Shown here: positions 36,050 through 48,358 of the stretch, piece by piece
How the letters are laid out: each line of letters begins with the position of its first letter
Position numbering within the stretch: position 1 is the first letter of the stretch
Assembly: GCA_035519535.1 (NCBI GenBank)
Contig: DATIWF010000064.1
Coordinates: 1 to 64,000 of the forward strand
Direction: 5' to 3'
Length of the DNA: 64,000 nt
From: DATEGZ01 sp035519535
GTDB taxonomy: Bacteria > Acidobacteriota > Vicinamibacteria > Vicinamibacterales > SCN-69-37
Made by a program: the position numbers and the translations under genes
Notes under the pieces: model-generated
Told to the model about the DNA's origin: nothing
What the model saw: the letters and a program-made list of their open reading frames with translations, nothing else
Databases searched by the model: none

Positions 36050-37042
36050 TCACTCCGTGGCCACCGTCCTGAGCAGCTCGTCGACGATCGTGTCGGGGTT
36101 GACCTGCTCGGCCTCGCCCTCGAAGTTCAGCAGCAACCGGTGGCGGAGCGCGGGCAGCGCCGTCGCGCGGATGTCCTCGACGGACACGAACGCCTGGCCG
36201 CGCGTGAGCGCATGGATCTTGCCCGCGAGCACGAGCGCCTGCGCCGCCCGCGGGCTCGCGCCGTAGCGCACGTAGCGCTTCACGAGGGGCGTGGCGTACG
36301 GCGAATCCGGATGGCTCCCGAGCGTGAGCCGGATGGCGTAGGCCTGGACCGGCCGCGCGATCGGCACCGCGCGCGACACCTCGCGCATGGCGAGAATCTC
36401 CGCCCCGTCCATCACCCGCGTCACCGACACGTCGCTCGCCGTCGTCGTGCGCTCGATGATGTCGTGCATTGCCGCCTCGGGCGGGTACATGACCTTCAGC
36501 TTGAAGAAGAATCGATCCAGCTGGGCCTCGGGCAGCGGATACGTGCCCTCCATCTCGAGGGGGTTCTGCGTGGCAAGCACGAGGAACGGCTGCTCGAGCT
36601 TGTACGTCGTCTTTCCGACCGAGACGCTCATGTCCTGCATCGCCTCGAGCAGCGCGGACTGCGTCTTGGGCGTCGCGCGATTGATTTCGTCGGCCAGCAC
36701 GACGTTGGCGAAGATCGGCCCGGGCTGGAACTCGAAGAACATCCCGCCGTGCGCGTGCTCCTGCACGATGTTCGTGCCCACGATGTCGGCGGGCATGAGG
36801 TCGGGCGTGAACTGGATGCGCGAGAACTTCAGATGCAGCACGTCCGCGAGCGTGTGCACGAGGCTCGTCTTGCCGACGCCGGGAATCCCCTCGAGCAGCA
36901 CGTGCCCGCCCGCCAGCAGGCTCGTCACCGTCGCCGAGACGACCTCCTCGTGGCCGACGATGCGCCGTCCCACCTCGCGGGTGATGCGGGTGAAACGCTC
37001 GCGGAACAGATCGATGTGCTGGGCGACAGTCGGTGCGGTCAT
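36050..37042 (-). CDS. MoxR-family AAA+ ATPase
   Basis: A 330-residue chaperone-like ATPase with Walker A GIPGVGKT (52-59), Walker B VVLADE (Asp118-Glu119), sensor 1 FLVLATQNPLEMEGTYPLPEAQLDRF, and the AAA lid (RYGASPRAAQALVLAGKIHALTRGQAFVSVEDI). It works with the VWA and DUF58 proteins encoded downstream, probably on assembly or maturation of an envelope complex. The start overlaps the stop of the coiled-coil gene (ATGA, 37039-37042). Confidence 0.96.
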   Translation of the reverse strand: MTAPTVAQHIDLFRERFTRITREVGRRIVGHEEVVSATVTSLLAGGHVLLEGIPGVGKTSLVHTLADVLHLKFSRIQFTPDLMPADIVGTNIVQEHAHGGMFFEFQPGPIFANVVLADEINRATPKTQSALLEAMQDMSVSVGKTTYKLEQPFLVLATQNPLEMEGTYPLPEAQLDRFFFKLKVMYPPEAAMHDIIERTTTASDVSVTRVMDGAEILAMREVSRAVPIARPVQAYAIRLTLGSHPDSPYATPLVKRYVRYGASPRAAQALVLAGKIHALTRGQAFVSVEDIRATALPALRHRLLLNFEGEAEQVNPDTIVDELLRTVATE

Positions 37043-38391
37043 TGTCGGCGGATAAAGTACTGCATCACGAGCGGCTTGCGCGCATCGGGCAGCGGAGGGG
37101 GCGGCAGTGTCCGGCTCCGGTCAACTGCCGAGGGCGCCGCGACGTGCGTGAAGCCAAGCGCCGACGTGCTGTGTTCCGTCTTGCGTCGAATGTCTTCCGT
37201 GCTGACGTTGGTGCCGGGCGTGTCGGCGCTCGCTTCGATCAGCTCCTTGCGCAGCGCCTGCGCGATCTGCGTCGCGTCGGCGTTCCCGCTCTTCGCGCCC
37301 GAGTTGCCGCCCGCGCCCGCGCGGGAGTCGCCGCCCATCGAGCCCGCGCCCGCCAGCATCATCTGGGCGCTCGCCGGGTCATTCGCGGCTTCGTGCATGA
37401 GCTGCAGCGCCGCCTGGGCGGCATTCGCCTGGCTGGCCTCGGCGCTCTGTGACGCCTTGCCCAGCTGACCGGCGTCCGAGGACGCCGCCGCCTGCGACGA
37501 CTCGCCCTGACGCTCGCCGACCCGCGGATTCGCCAGCCGCTGCGCGATGTCCTTCAGCTGCTCGCGCAGCTCCGCGGGCAAATCCGAGTTCGCCGCCGCT
37601 TCCGCTCGTTCAGCCAGCGACTTCGCATCGTCCTTGCCGCGCTCTGCGACGCTCGCCTGCTCGGCGAGCTTCGCCAGCTTGGCCAGCTCGGGGCTGAGGG
37701 TCGGATCGATCTTCGAGAGGAGATCGCGCAGCTCCTGGAGCTTCGCGTTGGCCTGCGCCTCCGCGATCTTGCCCTTCTCGATCGCAGCCAGCAGGTCCTC
37801 GAGGCGCTTGCGGATCTCGGGCGGCAGCGCGGCCTCGAGCGTGGGCTGGCCCGACGTCGCCGCCCGACGAGCCTCGGCGAGCGCCGCTTGCCGCGCGGCC
37901 GGCAGCCGCACGGTCAGAACGACGGCCGCGAGGACGAGAACGGCGGCAAGGATCCACGCGCGCGGAGCGCGGACGGGCGGGTAGAACTCCTCCCACCTGA
38001 CGACCTTGAGCCGCGACGCTGCGACGTCCAGGTGGAACGCCGCCCACTCGCCCGCCTCGGTCTCGCCGGCGAACCAGAACGCGCTGCGCAGCTCCCCGCC
38101 GAGCCCCGCATCGGCGTCCACGGCCGCGGCGATGGCATCGGTCGGCGCGAGCCGGCGCCGGCTGACGAACCACCACCCCAGCACGCCGACCGCCGCCATG
38201 CCGAGCGTCGCCCAGGGAATGACGGGCGGCCACTTCAGGAGACGAGCGACCGCGGCGACCACCAGGACGCCCAGCGCCACCCACGGGACGCCCCGGACGA
38301 GCTGCCGGGCCGCCTGGCGGGCGCGGCGGCGCGCGAGCGCCTCAATCACGCTCTGGCGCACGACGTCGCGAGTCGGCAGACCGTCAGGCAT
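37039..38391 (-). CDS. Membrane protein with long helical domain, in MoxR cluster
   Basis: A 450-residue protein I cannot assign to a named family. Two N-terminal helices (GVPWVALGVLVVAAVARLL; VIPWATLGMAAVGVLGWWFV) and a third at ~145-163 (WILAAVLVLAAVVLTVRL) are followed by a long Ala/Glu/Lys-rich helical stretch (~175-340, KRLEDLLAAIEKGKIAEAQANAKLQELRDLL in pattern) suggestive of coiled coil. A Ser/Gly-rich linker and a Pro-rich tail come last. It resembles the DUF4175-like proteins found at the head of such loci, but that is a guess. It begins eight bases after lpdA and overlaps moxR by four, so it links the dehydrogenase genes and the MoxR genes in one transcript. Confidence 0.65.
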   Translation of the reverse strand: MPDGLPTRDVVRQSVIEALARRRARQAARQLVRGVPWVALGVLVVAAVARLLKWPPVIPWATLGMAAVGVLGWWFVSRRRLAPTDAIAAAVDADAGLGGELRSAFWFAGETEAGEWAAFHLDVAASRLKVVRWEEFYPPVRAPRAWILAAVLVLAAVVLTVRLPAARQAALAEARRAATSGQPTLEAALPPEIRKRLEDLLAAIEKGKIAEAQANAKLQELRDLLSKIDPTLSPELAKLAKLAEQASVAERGKDDAKSLAERAEAAANSDLPAELREQLKDIAQRLANPRVGERQGESSQAAASSDAGQLGKASQSAEASQANAAQAALQLMHEAANDPASAQMMLAGAGSMGGDSRAGAGGNSGAKSGNADATQIAQALRKELIEASADTPGTNVSTEDIRRKTEHSTSALGFTHVAAPSAVDRSRTLPPPPLPDARKPLVMQYFIRRQ

Positions 38392-38399
38392 AAGGACAG

Positions 38400-39824
38400 C
38401 TACGCACGCCGTCTGGGCTTGTACACGTGCGTGGACTGCCCGAAGAATACCTCAGCGGCCTCCATCATCGTTTCGGAAAGCGTCGGGTGCGGATGGATGC
38501 TGAGTTTCACGTCGGTCGCGAGCGCGGCCATCTCGACGGCGAGGACACCCTCGGCGATCAGCTCGCCGGCGCCGGATCCGACGATACCCACGCCGAGTAT
38601 TCGCTCGGTGGCCGGGTCGATCACGAGCTTGGTCACGCCCTCCGGACGGTCGATGGCGATGGCGCGTCCGAGCGCGGCCCAGGGGAATTTCGCGATCTCG
38701 ACCTTGCGCCCCTGCTTCTTGGCCTCGGTCTCGGTCAGGCCGCACCACGCGACCTCGGGATCGGTGAACACCACCGCCGGAATCGCCTGCGGCTCGAACG
38801 CGACGTTGTGCCCGAGCGCGGCCTCGACCGCCACGCGCGCCTCGTGCGACGCCTTGTGCGCGAGCATCGGCTCGCCGACGACGTCGCCAATGGCGAAGAT
38901 CGTCGGCTCGCCCGTCCGCCGCGCGGCGTCCACGACGATGAACCCGCGCTGATCGACCTGCACGCGCGTCTTGTCGAGGCCGGGCACCGCGGAATTCGGC
39001 TTGCGGCCGACGGACACCAGCACGCGGTCGAACGTCTGCTCGCGGTCGGCCGGCGCCAGCCCGTCGCCCTCGATCCGCACCTTCACGCCGGTCTTGACGT
39101 CGGTCATCTCGACGACGCGCGCGTTGAGCAGGATCTTGTGAAGCGTCTGCTCCATGTCCTTCTGGAGGAACGCCACGAGGTCGCGGTCCGCGCCCGGCAG
39201 AAGACCCGGCGTCATCTCGACGACCGTCACCTTCGTCCCGAGCGCCGCGTACACCGATCCGAGCTCCAGGCCGATGTAGCCGCCGCCGACGACGAGCAGC
39301 GTCCTGGGAATGTCGGGCAGGTCGAGCGCAGCCGTCGAATCCATCACGCGCGGACTGTCGATCGAGAGCCCCGGGACCGACGCGGGCCGGGATCCCGTCG
39401 CGATGATCGCGTGCTGGAAGGTCAGCGTCTCCGATCCGCCGCTCACGAGGTCGATCGTGAGCGAGGTCGGGCTCGCGAACGACGCCCGACCCTGGAGGTA
39501 CTTCACCTTCCGGAACTTCCCGACCTGGCCGACGCCGGCCGTGAGTTTCTGGACGACATGGTCCTTGAACCCGCGGAGCTTGTCGAGGTCGACGCGGGGC
39601 TCGCCGAACGTCACGCCCCAGGCCGACGCGTGCCGCGCCTCGCGCATGACCTTCGCGACGTGCAGGAGCGCCTTGGACGGGATGCACCCGCGATAGAGAC
39701 ACACGCCGCCAGGGTTCGGCTCGGGATCGACCATCGCCACCTGCATCCCGAGATCGGCGGCGTAGTAGGCGGCGGCGTACCCGCCTGGGCCGGCGCCGAT
39801 GACGACTAAGGGGACTGAGGACAT
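38400..39824 (-). CDS. lpdA: Dihydrolipoyl dehydrogenase (E3)
   Basis: A 474-residue flavoprotein that reoxidises dihydrolipoamide with NAD. FAD motif GAGPGGYAAAY, redox-active disulfide Cys42-Cys47 in GGVCLYRGCIPSKAL, NAD motif VVGGGYIGLELGSVYAALG, and C-terminal His-Glu dyad HPHPTLSE. It follows E1 and E2 on the same strand and completes the pyruvate dehydrogenase complex. The start ATG 39822-39824 lies 20 bp from the arm of a repeat. No lipoyl domain is fused to its N-terminus. Confidence 0.97.
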   Translation of the reverse strand: MSSVPLVVIGAGPGGYAAAYYAADLGMQVAMVDPEPNPGGVCLYRGCIPSKALLHVAKVMREARHASAWGVTFGEPRVDLDKLRGFKDHVVQKLTAGVGQVGKFRKVKYLQGRASFASPTSLTIDLVSGGSETLTFQHAIIATGSRPASVPGLSIDSPRVMDSTAALDLPDIPRTLLVVGGGYIGLELGSVYAALGTKVTVVEMTPGLLPGADRDLVAFLQKDMEQTLHKILLNARVVEMTDVKTGVKVRIEGDGLAPADREQTFDRVLVSVGRKPNSAVPGLDKTRVQVDQRGFIVVDAARRTGEPTIFAIGDVVGEPMLAHKASHEARVAVEAALGHNVAFEPQAIPAVVFTDPEVAWCGLTETEAKKQGRKVEIAKFPWAALGRAIAIDRPEGVTKLVIDPATERILGVGIVGSGAGELIAEGVLAVEMAALATDVKLSIHPHPTLSETMMEAAEVFFGQSTHVYKPRRRA

Positions 39825-39844
39825 GAGTGAATCAGCGGATCAAC

Positions 39845-39952
39845 TTATGAACTTAGAACTCAAAACTTAGAACTTGGAACTCGGGACCTGAGACTTGAGA
39901 CTCCGAACCCAAAGTTCTGAGTTCTAAGTTCTAAGTTCTAAGTTAACTCATA
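39845..39952. repeat. Inverted arms of AACTTAGAAC words between aceF and lpdA
   Basis: The left arm (39845-39880) reads TTATGAACTTAGAACTC and so on. The right arm (39913-39952) is the complement of the same words, in phase 7 bp (GTTCTAAGTTCTAAGTTCTA). The arms could pair over ~35 bp with a ~30-base loop. The outer end of the right arm includes the aceF stop codon TGA (39948-39950). Confidence 0.9.
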
Positions 39953-41303
39953 ACCACATCGTGAGCGGCTGTTCGAGCCCCTCCGCGACGAACCTGAGAA
40001 AGCGCGCGGCGGCGGCGCCGTCGATCGCGCGATGGTCGTACGAGAGCGACAGCGGCAGCAGGTGCCGCGGCACGAACGCGCCGTCCTTCCAGACGGGCTC
40101 GATCGCCGTGCGCGACATGCCGAGGATCGCGACTTCGGGCTGGTTGACGATCGGCGTGAAGGCCGTGCCGCCGATGCCGCCCAGATTCGTGATCGAGAAG
40201 ACGCTGCCGGCCATCTCGTCGAGGCCCAGCTTCTTGTCGCGCGCCCTCTGCGAGAGCACCGAGAGCTCGGCGGCGATCTGCGTCAGCGTCTTGCGGTCGG
40301 CGTCGCGGATGACCGGCACGAGCAATCCGTTCGGCGTGTCCACGGCAACGCCGATGTGGCAGTACTTCTTGTAGATGATGGTCGTCCGCGCCATGTCCAC
40401 CGACGAGGCGAACTGAGGGAAGCGCGCGATCGCGGCGGCGACGACCTTGATGGCGATCGCCGTGACGGTGAGCTTGCCGCCGGCCTGCTCGACGCGGGCG
40501 CCGTAGGCCCTGCGAAAGTCCTCGAGCGCGGTCACGTCCGCTTTGTCGTGCTGGGTCACGTGCGGCGCGCGCCACGCCGCCGTCAGATGCTCGGCGGTCT
40601 TGCGGCGGATGTTGGACATCGGCCGCACCTCGACCTCGCCCCACTTCGAGAAGTCCGGCAGCTCGACCGGAGCCCCAGCCGGCACGACGCCGCCCGCGAG
40701 CACCGACTTCACGTGCTCCATGACGTCGTCCTGCCCGATACGGCCCCCGGGCCCCGTACCCGGCACTTGCGCGATGTCGACGCCCAGCTCGCGCGCATAG
40801 CGGCGCACCGACGGCGCGGCCGGCACCGGCGCCGAGAGCTCGCGCGCCGCGGGGGCGGTCGCCGCAGCCGCCGCGGCCGGGACGTCATGCCGCGCGGGCG
40901 CGACGACCGGACGCGCCGACGTGATATCCACGACCGCCGCAGCAGGCTTCGCCGCCTTGGCCGCAGGAACGTCGACGGGCGCCGCGGGCTTCGGCGCCTC
41001 GACGGCCGGCGTGGCGGGCTCGGGCGCCTTCGCCGCCGGCCTCGCGGTCGGCGTGTCTGCGGCGCTCGCGCCGTCCAGGACGAGCACCACCTGCCCGACC
41101 TTCACCTTGTCCCCGGCCTTGACCTTGACCTCGGTCACCTTCCCGGCGACCGACGTCGGCACCTCGATCGTCGCCTTGTCGGTCTCGAGCTCGAGCACGG
41201 ACTGATCGACCTTCACGACGTCGCCCGGCGCGACGAGCACGCGAACGACATCGCCCTTCTCGACGTTCTCTCCGAGCTCGGGGATCTTGAAGTCCACTGA
41301 CAT
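39948..41303 (-). CDS. aceF: Pyruvate dehydrogenase E2 (dihydrolipoamide acetyltransferase)
   Basis: A 451-residue core enzyme. A single N-terminal lipoyl domain has the lipoylated Lys43 in ELETDKATIEVP; a ~75-residue Ala/Pro/Lys linker follows; the E3/E1-binding domain is VRRYARELGVDIAQVPGTGPGGRI. The catalytic domain has His424 and Asp428 in SYDHRAIDGA. One lipoyl domain rather than three distinguishes it from E. coli AceF. It lies between aceE and lpdA, so acetyl-group transfer in pyruvate dehydrogenase is the clear role. The last codon and stop (TTA TGA) are inside the repeat arm. Confidence 0.97.
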   Translation of the reverse strand: MSVDFKIPELGENVEKGDVVRVLVAPGDVVKVDQSVLELETDKATIEVPTSVAGKVTEVKVKAGDKVKVGQVVLVLDGASAADTPTARPAAKAPEPATPAVEAPKPAAPVDVPAAKAAKPAAAVVDITSARPVVAPARHDVPAAAAAATAPAARELSAPVPAAPSVRRYARELGVDIAQVPGTGPGGRIGQDDVMEHVKSVLAGGVVPAGAPVELPDFSKWGEVEVRPMSNIRRKTAEHLTAAWRAPHVTQHDKADVTALEDFRRAYGARVEQAGGKLTVTAIAIKVVAAAIARFPQFASSVDMARTTIIYKKYCHIGVAVDTPNGLLVPVIRDADRKTLTQIAAELSVLSQRARDKKLGLDEMAGSVFSITNLGGIGGTAFTPIVNQPEVAILGMSRTAIEPVWKDGAFVPRHLLPLSLSYDHRAIDGAAAARFLRFVAEGLEQPLTMWL

Positions 41304-41325
41304 TCTTCGCTCCAGCCTGGCCGTC

Positions 41326-41399
41326 AGGCACTACGCACCAGACTGATGAACCAGAGGCATTAGCGCGAGCCGCGCGACTTTCGCTGGTGCCCAATGCCT
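41326..41399. repeat. Inverted AGGCACT word repeat between aceE and aceF
   Basis: AGGCACTACGCACCAG (41326-41341) faces CTGGTGCCCAATGCCT (41384-41399), whose complement differs at four positions. A further GTGCCTGG word follows at 41401. The same word family is seen at 60564-60672. Confidence 0.75.
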
Positions 41400-41417
41400 C
41401 GTGCCTGGTGGCTGACT

Positions 41418-44093
<2,676 letters not shown>

Positions 44094-44192
44094 AAAGACG
44101 TCGTCCTTGCAGGGTGGCGCATCCGACTATTGTAATCCCCGGTGCGTGTTCGAGCATACCCAGGCGGGGTAAATGCGTGCAGAATTAGGCAC

Positions 44193-45920
44193 ATGCATGC
44201 TGCGATTCACGCCGTGTTTACCCGCCGCCACTTGATTTCGACGCTCGCTCTCGGCCTCGCGGCCGGGCTGACGGTGGAGTGCGCGCCGCCCGCTCCGCCA
44301 CCGGCGCAGACCCCGCCGGCGCTGGCCGCGCTCCAGAAGCAGATCCAGCGCTTCGCGCCCGTCGACCTCGCCGTCGACACTGCGGCGCTCCCCGACAACG
44401 AGCGCAAGGCGCTCGCGGAAATCATCAAGGCCGCGGAAATCGTCGACGGCCTGTTCCTCGATCAGGTCTGGGCCGGCAACCCGAGCGTCGCGGTGCAGCT
44501 CGCCGCCGATCGGTCGCCCGAAGGCCAGGCGCGGCTCCACTACTTCCTGATCAACAAGGGCCCGTGGTCGCGGCTCGACCAGAACGCGTCGTTCCTCGGC
44601 CCCGGCGCCGGCATTCCCGAAAAGCCCGCGCAGGCCAACGTCTATCCGGCGGACTCCACGCGCGACGAGGTCGAGAAGTGGTTCGGGAGCCTGAAAGGCC
44701 AGGCCCACGATGACGCCGTCGGGTTCTTCACGGTCATCCGGCGCGGCGCGGACGGGCGTCTCTCCGCCGTGCCCTACAACGTCGAGTACCGCAACGCGCT
44801 CGCGATTGCCGCCGATCACCTGCGCCAGGCGGCGGCGCTCACCACGCAGCCGACCCTCAAGAAGTTCCTCGAGCTGCGCGCTGGCGCGTTTCTCTCGAAC
44901 GACTACTTCCCGAGCGACATGGCCTGGATGGAGCTCGACGCCTCGATCGAGCCGACGATTGGGCCCTACGAGACCTACGAAGACGAGTGGTTCGGCTACA
45001 AGGCGTTCTTCGAGGCGTTCATCGCCGTGCGCGACGACGCCGAGACCAGGAAGCTGGCGGCCCTGGGCGCGGAGTTGCAGGGGCTCGAGGACAAGCTGCC
45101 GATCGATCCGAAATACCGCAATCCCAAGCTCGGGGGGCTGGCGCCGCTCCGGGTGGTGAACGTCGTGTTCTCGGCGGGCGACGGCAATCGCGGCATCCAG
45201 ACGACGGCGTACAACCTGCCGAACGACGACCGCGTGATTCGCGAGAAGGGATCGAAGCGCGTCATGCTGAAGAACATCCAGGACGCGAAGTTCCAGAAGG
45301 TGCTCGTGCCGATCGGCGGCGCCGCGCTCGCGGCGGCCGACCGCCCGAAGCTCTCGTTCGACGCGTTCTTCACCCACACGGTGATGCACGAGCTCATGCA
45401 CGGGCTCGGGCCGCACCAGGTCGGCTCGACCGGCCAGCCGGTCCGCGAGGCACTCAAGGACGCCTACGCCGCCCTCGAGGAGGCGAAGGCCGACATCTCA
45501 GGGCTCTGGGCGCTCCAGCAGCTCGCCGACAAGGGCGTCGTCTCCGCCGACGTCGCGCGGACGATGTACACGACGTTCGTGGCGTCGGCGATCCGATCGA
45601 TCCGGTTCGGCTTCACCGACGCGCACGGCAAGGGCATCGCCATGCAGCTCAACTACCTGCTCGACCACGGCGCCGTCACGGTGAACGCGGATGGCACGCT
45701 GTCGGTCATGGACGCGAAGATCAAGGACGCGGTCGCCGGCCTCACGCATGACCTGATGACGCTCGAGGCCGAGGGCAACTACGCCGGCGCGAAGGACCTG
45801 CTGCAGAAGATGGTCGTCGTCCGCCCGGAGATCCAGCGGATCCTCGACAGGCTCTCGGACGTGCCGGTCGACGTCGAGCCGAATTTTGTGACGAAGAACG
45901 CGATCATCGATAAGCGATGA
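44193..45920 (+). CDS. M49-like (dipeptidyl-peptidase III family) zinc peptidase
   Basis: A 575-residue protein with a Tat-like or lipoprotein N-terminus (FTRRHLISTLALGLAAGLTVECAPP; Cys follows Glu, so lipidation is doubtful). The zinc motif is HELMH (399-403) followed by GLGP, with the second part EEAKADISGLWAL. This matches bacterial M49 relatives that use HEISHGLGP instead of the eukaryotic HELLGH. It is likely an exported metallopeptidase acting on small peptides. The last residues AIIDKR and the TGA are encoded at the edge of an ATCGAT array. ATG 44193 is chosen for the signal sequence. Confidence 0.82.
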   Translation: MHAAIHAVFTRRHLISTLALGLAAGLTVECAPPAPPPAQTPPALAALQKQIQRFAPVDLAVDTAALPDNERKALAEIIKAAEIVDGLFLDQVWAGNPSVAVQLAADRSPEGQARLHYFLINKGPWSRLDQNASFLGPGAGIPEKPAQANVYPADSTRDEVEKWFGSLKGQAHDDAVGFFTVIRRGADGRLSAVPYNVEYRNALAIAADHLRQAAALTTQPTLKKFLELRAGAFLSNDYFPSDMAWMELDASIEPTIGPYETYEDEWFGYKAFFEAFIAVRDDAETRKLAALGAELQGLEDKLPIDPKYRNPKLGGLAPLRVVNVVFSAGDGNRGIQTTAYNLPNDDRVIREKGSKRVMLKNIQDAKFQKVLVPIGGAALAAADRPKLSFDAFFTHTVMHELMHGLGPHQVGSTGQPVREALKDAYAALEEAKADISGLWALQQLADKGVVSADVARTMYTTFVASAIRSIRFGFTDAHGKGIAMQLNYLLDHGAVTVNADGTLSVMDAKIKDAVAGLTHDLMTLEAEGNYAGAKDLLQKMVVVRPEIQRILDRLSDVPVDVEPNFVTKNAIIDKR

Positions 45921-46085
45921 TCGGAAGTCGGCAATCGAAGACATCGATGAACGACATCGACAATCGGCCATCGACATCGACCATCGGTCAGCGATCGATT
46001 GGTCGATGATCGATGCGCGATGCCGATGATCGATATGCGATGTCGATGATCGATTGTCGATGCCCTTCGATTACCCGATTTCCGA
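45921..46085. repeat. ATCGATGATCG word array between two convergent peptidase genes
   Basis: A 165-bp gap of CGATGATCGAT, CATCGACAATCGG and TCGATTATCGATT words. It borders stop codons on both sides, and both stops (TGA 45918-45920; TAA on the minus strand, 46088-46086) are part of the words. Confidence 0.9.
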
Positions 46086-47474
46086 TTATCGATTATCGAT
46101 GATCTTCGTGCTCGTGAGCTGCGCGATCGCCGAGAGCGTGGTCTGCGCGGCGTTCAGCCCGAGACGGAAGTCCTTGTCGGAGAACGTCGAGAACACGTCG
46201 AGCTGCGTGTGCCACGTGGGATTCCAGCCGGCGCCGGTCTGCGCGCCGCGCTCGTTCTCGCGCAGGCTCAGGGCCGGCACGATGTCCTGGAACGGCTGCG
46301 AATCCGTGTTCGTCATGTGCGGGCCGACGTTGACCGGGTAGTCGGTCGCGTACTTCTCACCGGCCAGCTTGAACACGAATGCCAGTTTCATCGCCTCGTC
46401 CGCGAACTTCGACGCGATCTGGAATTCCACGTTCACGTCCGCCTCGGGACGCTGATCTTTCGGCGCCATGAAGACGGGGCGGCCCTGCGCGTCCACCTGC
46501 GGCTTGCCGTCCGCGCCCATCACCGGCTGCGGCATGCCGTGGTCCCAGAGCATCATGTCGTGCTGGATCATCGCGATCCATTTGGGCTCGGGATACTTGC
46601 CGGACCCTTTCGGATTCTCGATGCCCTGGAGCGCCTGCCGCTGCGCGACGTAGGCGCGCGCGCCGTTGAGGCCGCTTTCCTCGCCGTTCCACAGCGCGAA
46701 GCGGATCGAGCGGTCCGTCACGACTTTCGGATCGCCGAAGACGCGCGCGAGCTCCATCACGAGCGCCGTGCCCGATCCATCGTCGTTCGCCGCCTCGTTG
46801 TAGCCGTGGCCGTCCATGTGCGCGCCGATGATGTACATCTCGTCGGGATGCGTTGCGCCGACCTTGGTGACGTAGACTTCGTCCACCGGGCCGGGAATGA
46901 TCGGCGCGGAGTCCAGCTCGCGGATCCGCGCGTCCGGCTGCGCCAGGGGATCGCAGTTGACGCCCGTGCGCGCGCGGTTGCCGACGATCCGGGCGCCGCC
47001 CTGGCCGGTGTTCGTCGCGCCGCGTCCCGCGTTGGCGCCACCCGCCCGCCCGGCGCCGGCCGCCGCGTTCCCGCGCGCGGCGCCTGCCTGGCCGCCTCCC
47101 GCGCCGCCGGCCCCGGCGCGCCCGCCGCGCGCCACCACCATCGACGCCGGCACGCTCGGGCCGCACTCGCTCGTCGGCACGGGCGGATCGTACGTGATGC
47201 GCTCGGCGTTCGTGTAGCCGTAGCTCTCGAGCTGCTTCTGAATCCAGTTGACCGCATCGCGGTTCCGCTGCGTGCCCTGCCGCCGATCGCCGAACTGCGT
47301 GAGGCCCTTAATCGTGGCCTTGTATTTCTCGAGCTCGAGGCGATCGACGAGCGTCTTGATGGGATCGGGGGCGGCCGGCGCGGCGGGCGGCTGCGGCTGC
47401 TGCGCGAGCACCAGCGCCACGGCGCCGGCGGCGGCACAAGCGGACGTCAGGAACGCAAAGCGAGAGGACGACAT
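46086..47474 (-). CDS. M28-family zinc peptidase with Gly-rich insertion
   Basis: A 462-residue exported aminopeptidase/carboxypeptidase-like enzyme. Signal peptide ~1-26 (ending LVLAQQ). Zinc-site segments IIGAHMDGHG, NEAANDDGSGTA, FALWNGEESGLNGARAY and NTDSQPFQDI follow the M28 order. A ~60-residue Gly/Ala/Arg/Asn-rich insert lies at about 125-185 before the catalytic metal ligands, similar in composition to the inserts of the BNR protein. Start ATG 47472-47474 with GGAGGG upstream. The final IIDNR and TAA come from the repeat array. Confidence 0.92.
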   Translation of the reverse strand: MSSSRFAFLTSACAAAGAVALVLAQQPQPPAAPAAPDPIKTLVDRLELEKYKATIKGLTQFGDRRQGTQRNRDAVNWIQKQLESYGYTNAERITYDPPVPTSECGPSVPASMVVARGGRAGAGGAGGGQAGAARGNAAAGAGRAGGANAGRGATNTGQGGARIVGNRARTGVNCDPLAQPDARIRELDSAPIIPGPVDEVYVTKVGATHPDEMYIIGAHMDGHGYNEAANDDGSGTALVMELARVFGDPKVVTDRSIRFALWNGEESGLNGARAYVAQRQALQGIENPKGSGKYPEPKWIAMIQHDMMLWDHGMPQPVMGADGKPQVDAQGRPVFMAPKDQRPEADVNVEFQIASKFADEAMKLAFVFKLAGEKYATDYPVNVGPHMTNTDSQPFQDIVPALSLRENERGAQTGAGWNPTWHTQLDVFSTFSDKDFRLGLNAAQTTLSAIAQLTSTKIIDNR

Positions 47475-47515
47475 GGGTAATCCCTCCGGGGCAGGGAAAG
47501 TGTAACGGATTGGGA

Positions 47516-47583
47516 AGGGGGTTCCGAGGGGGTCCCTGCGGGGTTCCCGGGAGGTTCCCGGCCGGGAGGTTCCTAGAGGGTTC
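47516..47583. repeat. GGTTCCCGGGAGG word block
   Basis: Four to five copies of a GGTTCC / CCCGGGAGG word fill the gap between the glycerophosphodiesterase stop and the M28 peptidase gene. The block contains the stop TAG of the diesterase (47575-47573). Confidence 0.75.
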
Positions 47584-48358
47584 GGCGCCCCAGGACTTCG
47601 AGGGCGATGTCCGGGCGATCGCTGATGAGGCCGGTGACGCCCCAATCGAGCAAGCGCCGCATCTCCTCCGCGTCATCGACGATCCACGCGTGCACCGGAA
47701 AGCCGGCCCGGTGCGCGAGGCGGACGAACGCGCGATTGAAGGCGTCGCGGCCGTCGAAGCGAATCGGCACTTGAAACAGCCGGAAGCCCGTCGGCCTCGG
47801 CCGGAGGCGGAAGCGTGCGCGACGGATGGCGGATCGCGCTTCGGCCTGAGCGGCACTCGTGGGCAGCTCGGGCGCCAGGCGCCGCACGGCCTGCATCACG
47901 CCGGCATCGAAGCCGCCGACGATGACCCGGCTCGCGGCGCCGGCGCGGCGAATCACCTCGATCGCGGCCTCGGCGACCTCGGGCCGGTCGCCCTTGATCT
48001 CGACGACCCAGTCCACGGTCGGATAGCGCGCGAGGAGGTCCGCGAGCCGCGGCACGCCGAAGCCGCGCCCACGAAACGGGCTGCCGTGCTCGGCGTCGAA
48101 GCGCGCGCCGGCGTCGGTTGCCGCGAGCTCCGCCGCCGTCCGCGCCGACACCGGCCCGGCGGCCTCGGTCGTCCGGTCAAGCGTCGGGTCGTGGATGACC
48201 ACGACCTCCCCATCGCGCGACAGGCGCACGTCGCACTCGCAGCCGTCCACGCCGAGCGCGACCGCATGGTCGAACGCCGCGATCGTGTTCTCGGGGCGCA
48301 GCTTCCCGCCGCCGCGATGGGCGATCACAACGGGATCGGAGGGAGAGAGCAGTCGCAT
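47573..48358 (-). CDS. Glycerophosphodiester phosphodiesterase
   Basis: A 261-residue TIM-barrel enzyme hydrolysing glycerophosphodiesters to glycerol-3-phosphate. Catalytic and metal residues are visible: AHRGGGKLRPENTIAAF (His, Glu), GCECDVRLSRDGEVVVIHDPTLDRTT (Glu, Asp, second His), VVEIKGD. No signal peptide, so cytosolic. I start at ATG 48356-48358; thirteen further upstream residues would be translated repeat (SPIIDHRWP). No Shine-Dalgarno. Confidence 0.94.
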   Translation of the reverse strand: MRLLSPSDPVVIAHRGGGKLRPENTIAAFDHAVALGVDGCECDVRLSRDGEVVVIHDPTLDRTTEAAGPVSARTAAELAATDAGARFDAEHGSPFRGRGFGVPRLADLLARYPTVDWVVEIKGDRPEVAEAAIEVIRRAGAASRVIVGGFDAGVMQAVRRLAPELPTSAAQAEARSAIRRARFRLRPRPTGFRLFQVPIRFDGRDAFNRAFVRLAHRAGFPVHAWIVDDAEEMRRLLDWGVTGLISDRPDIALEVLGRRTL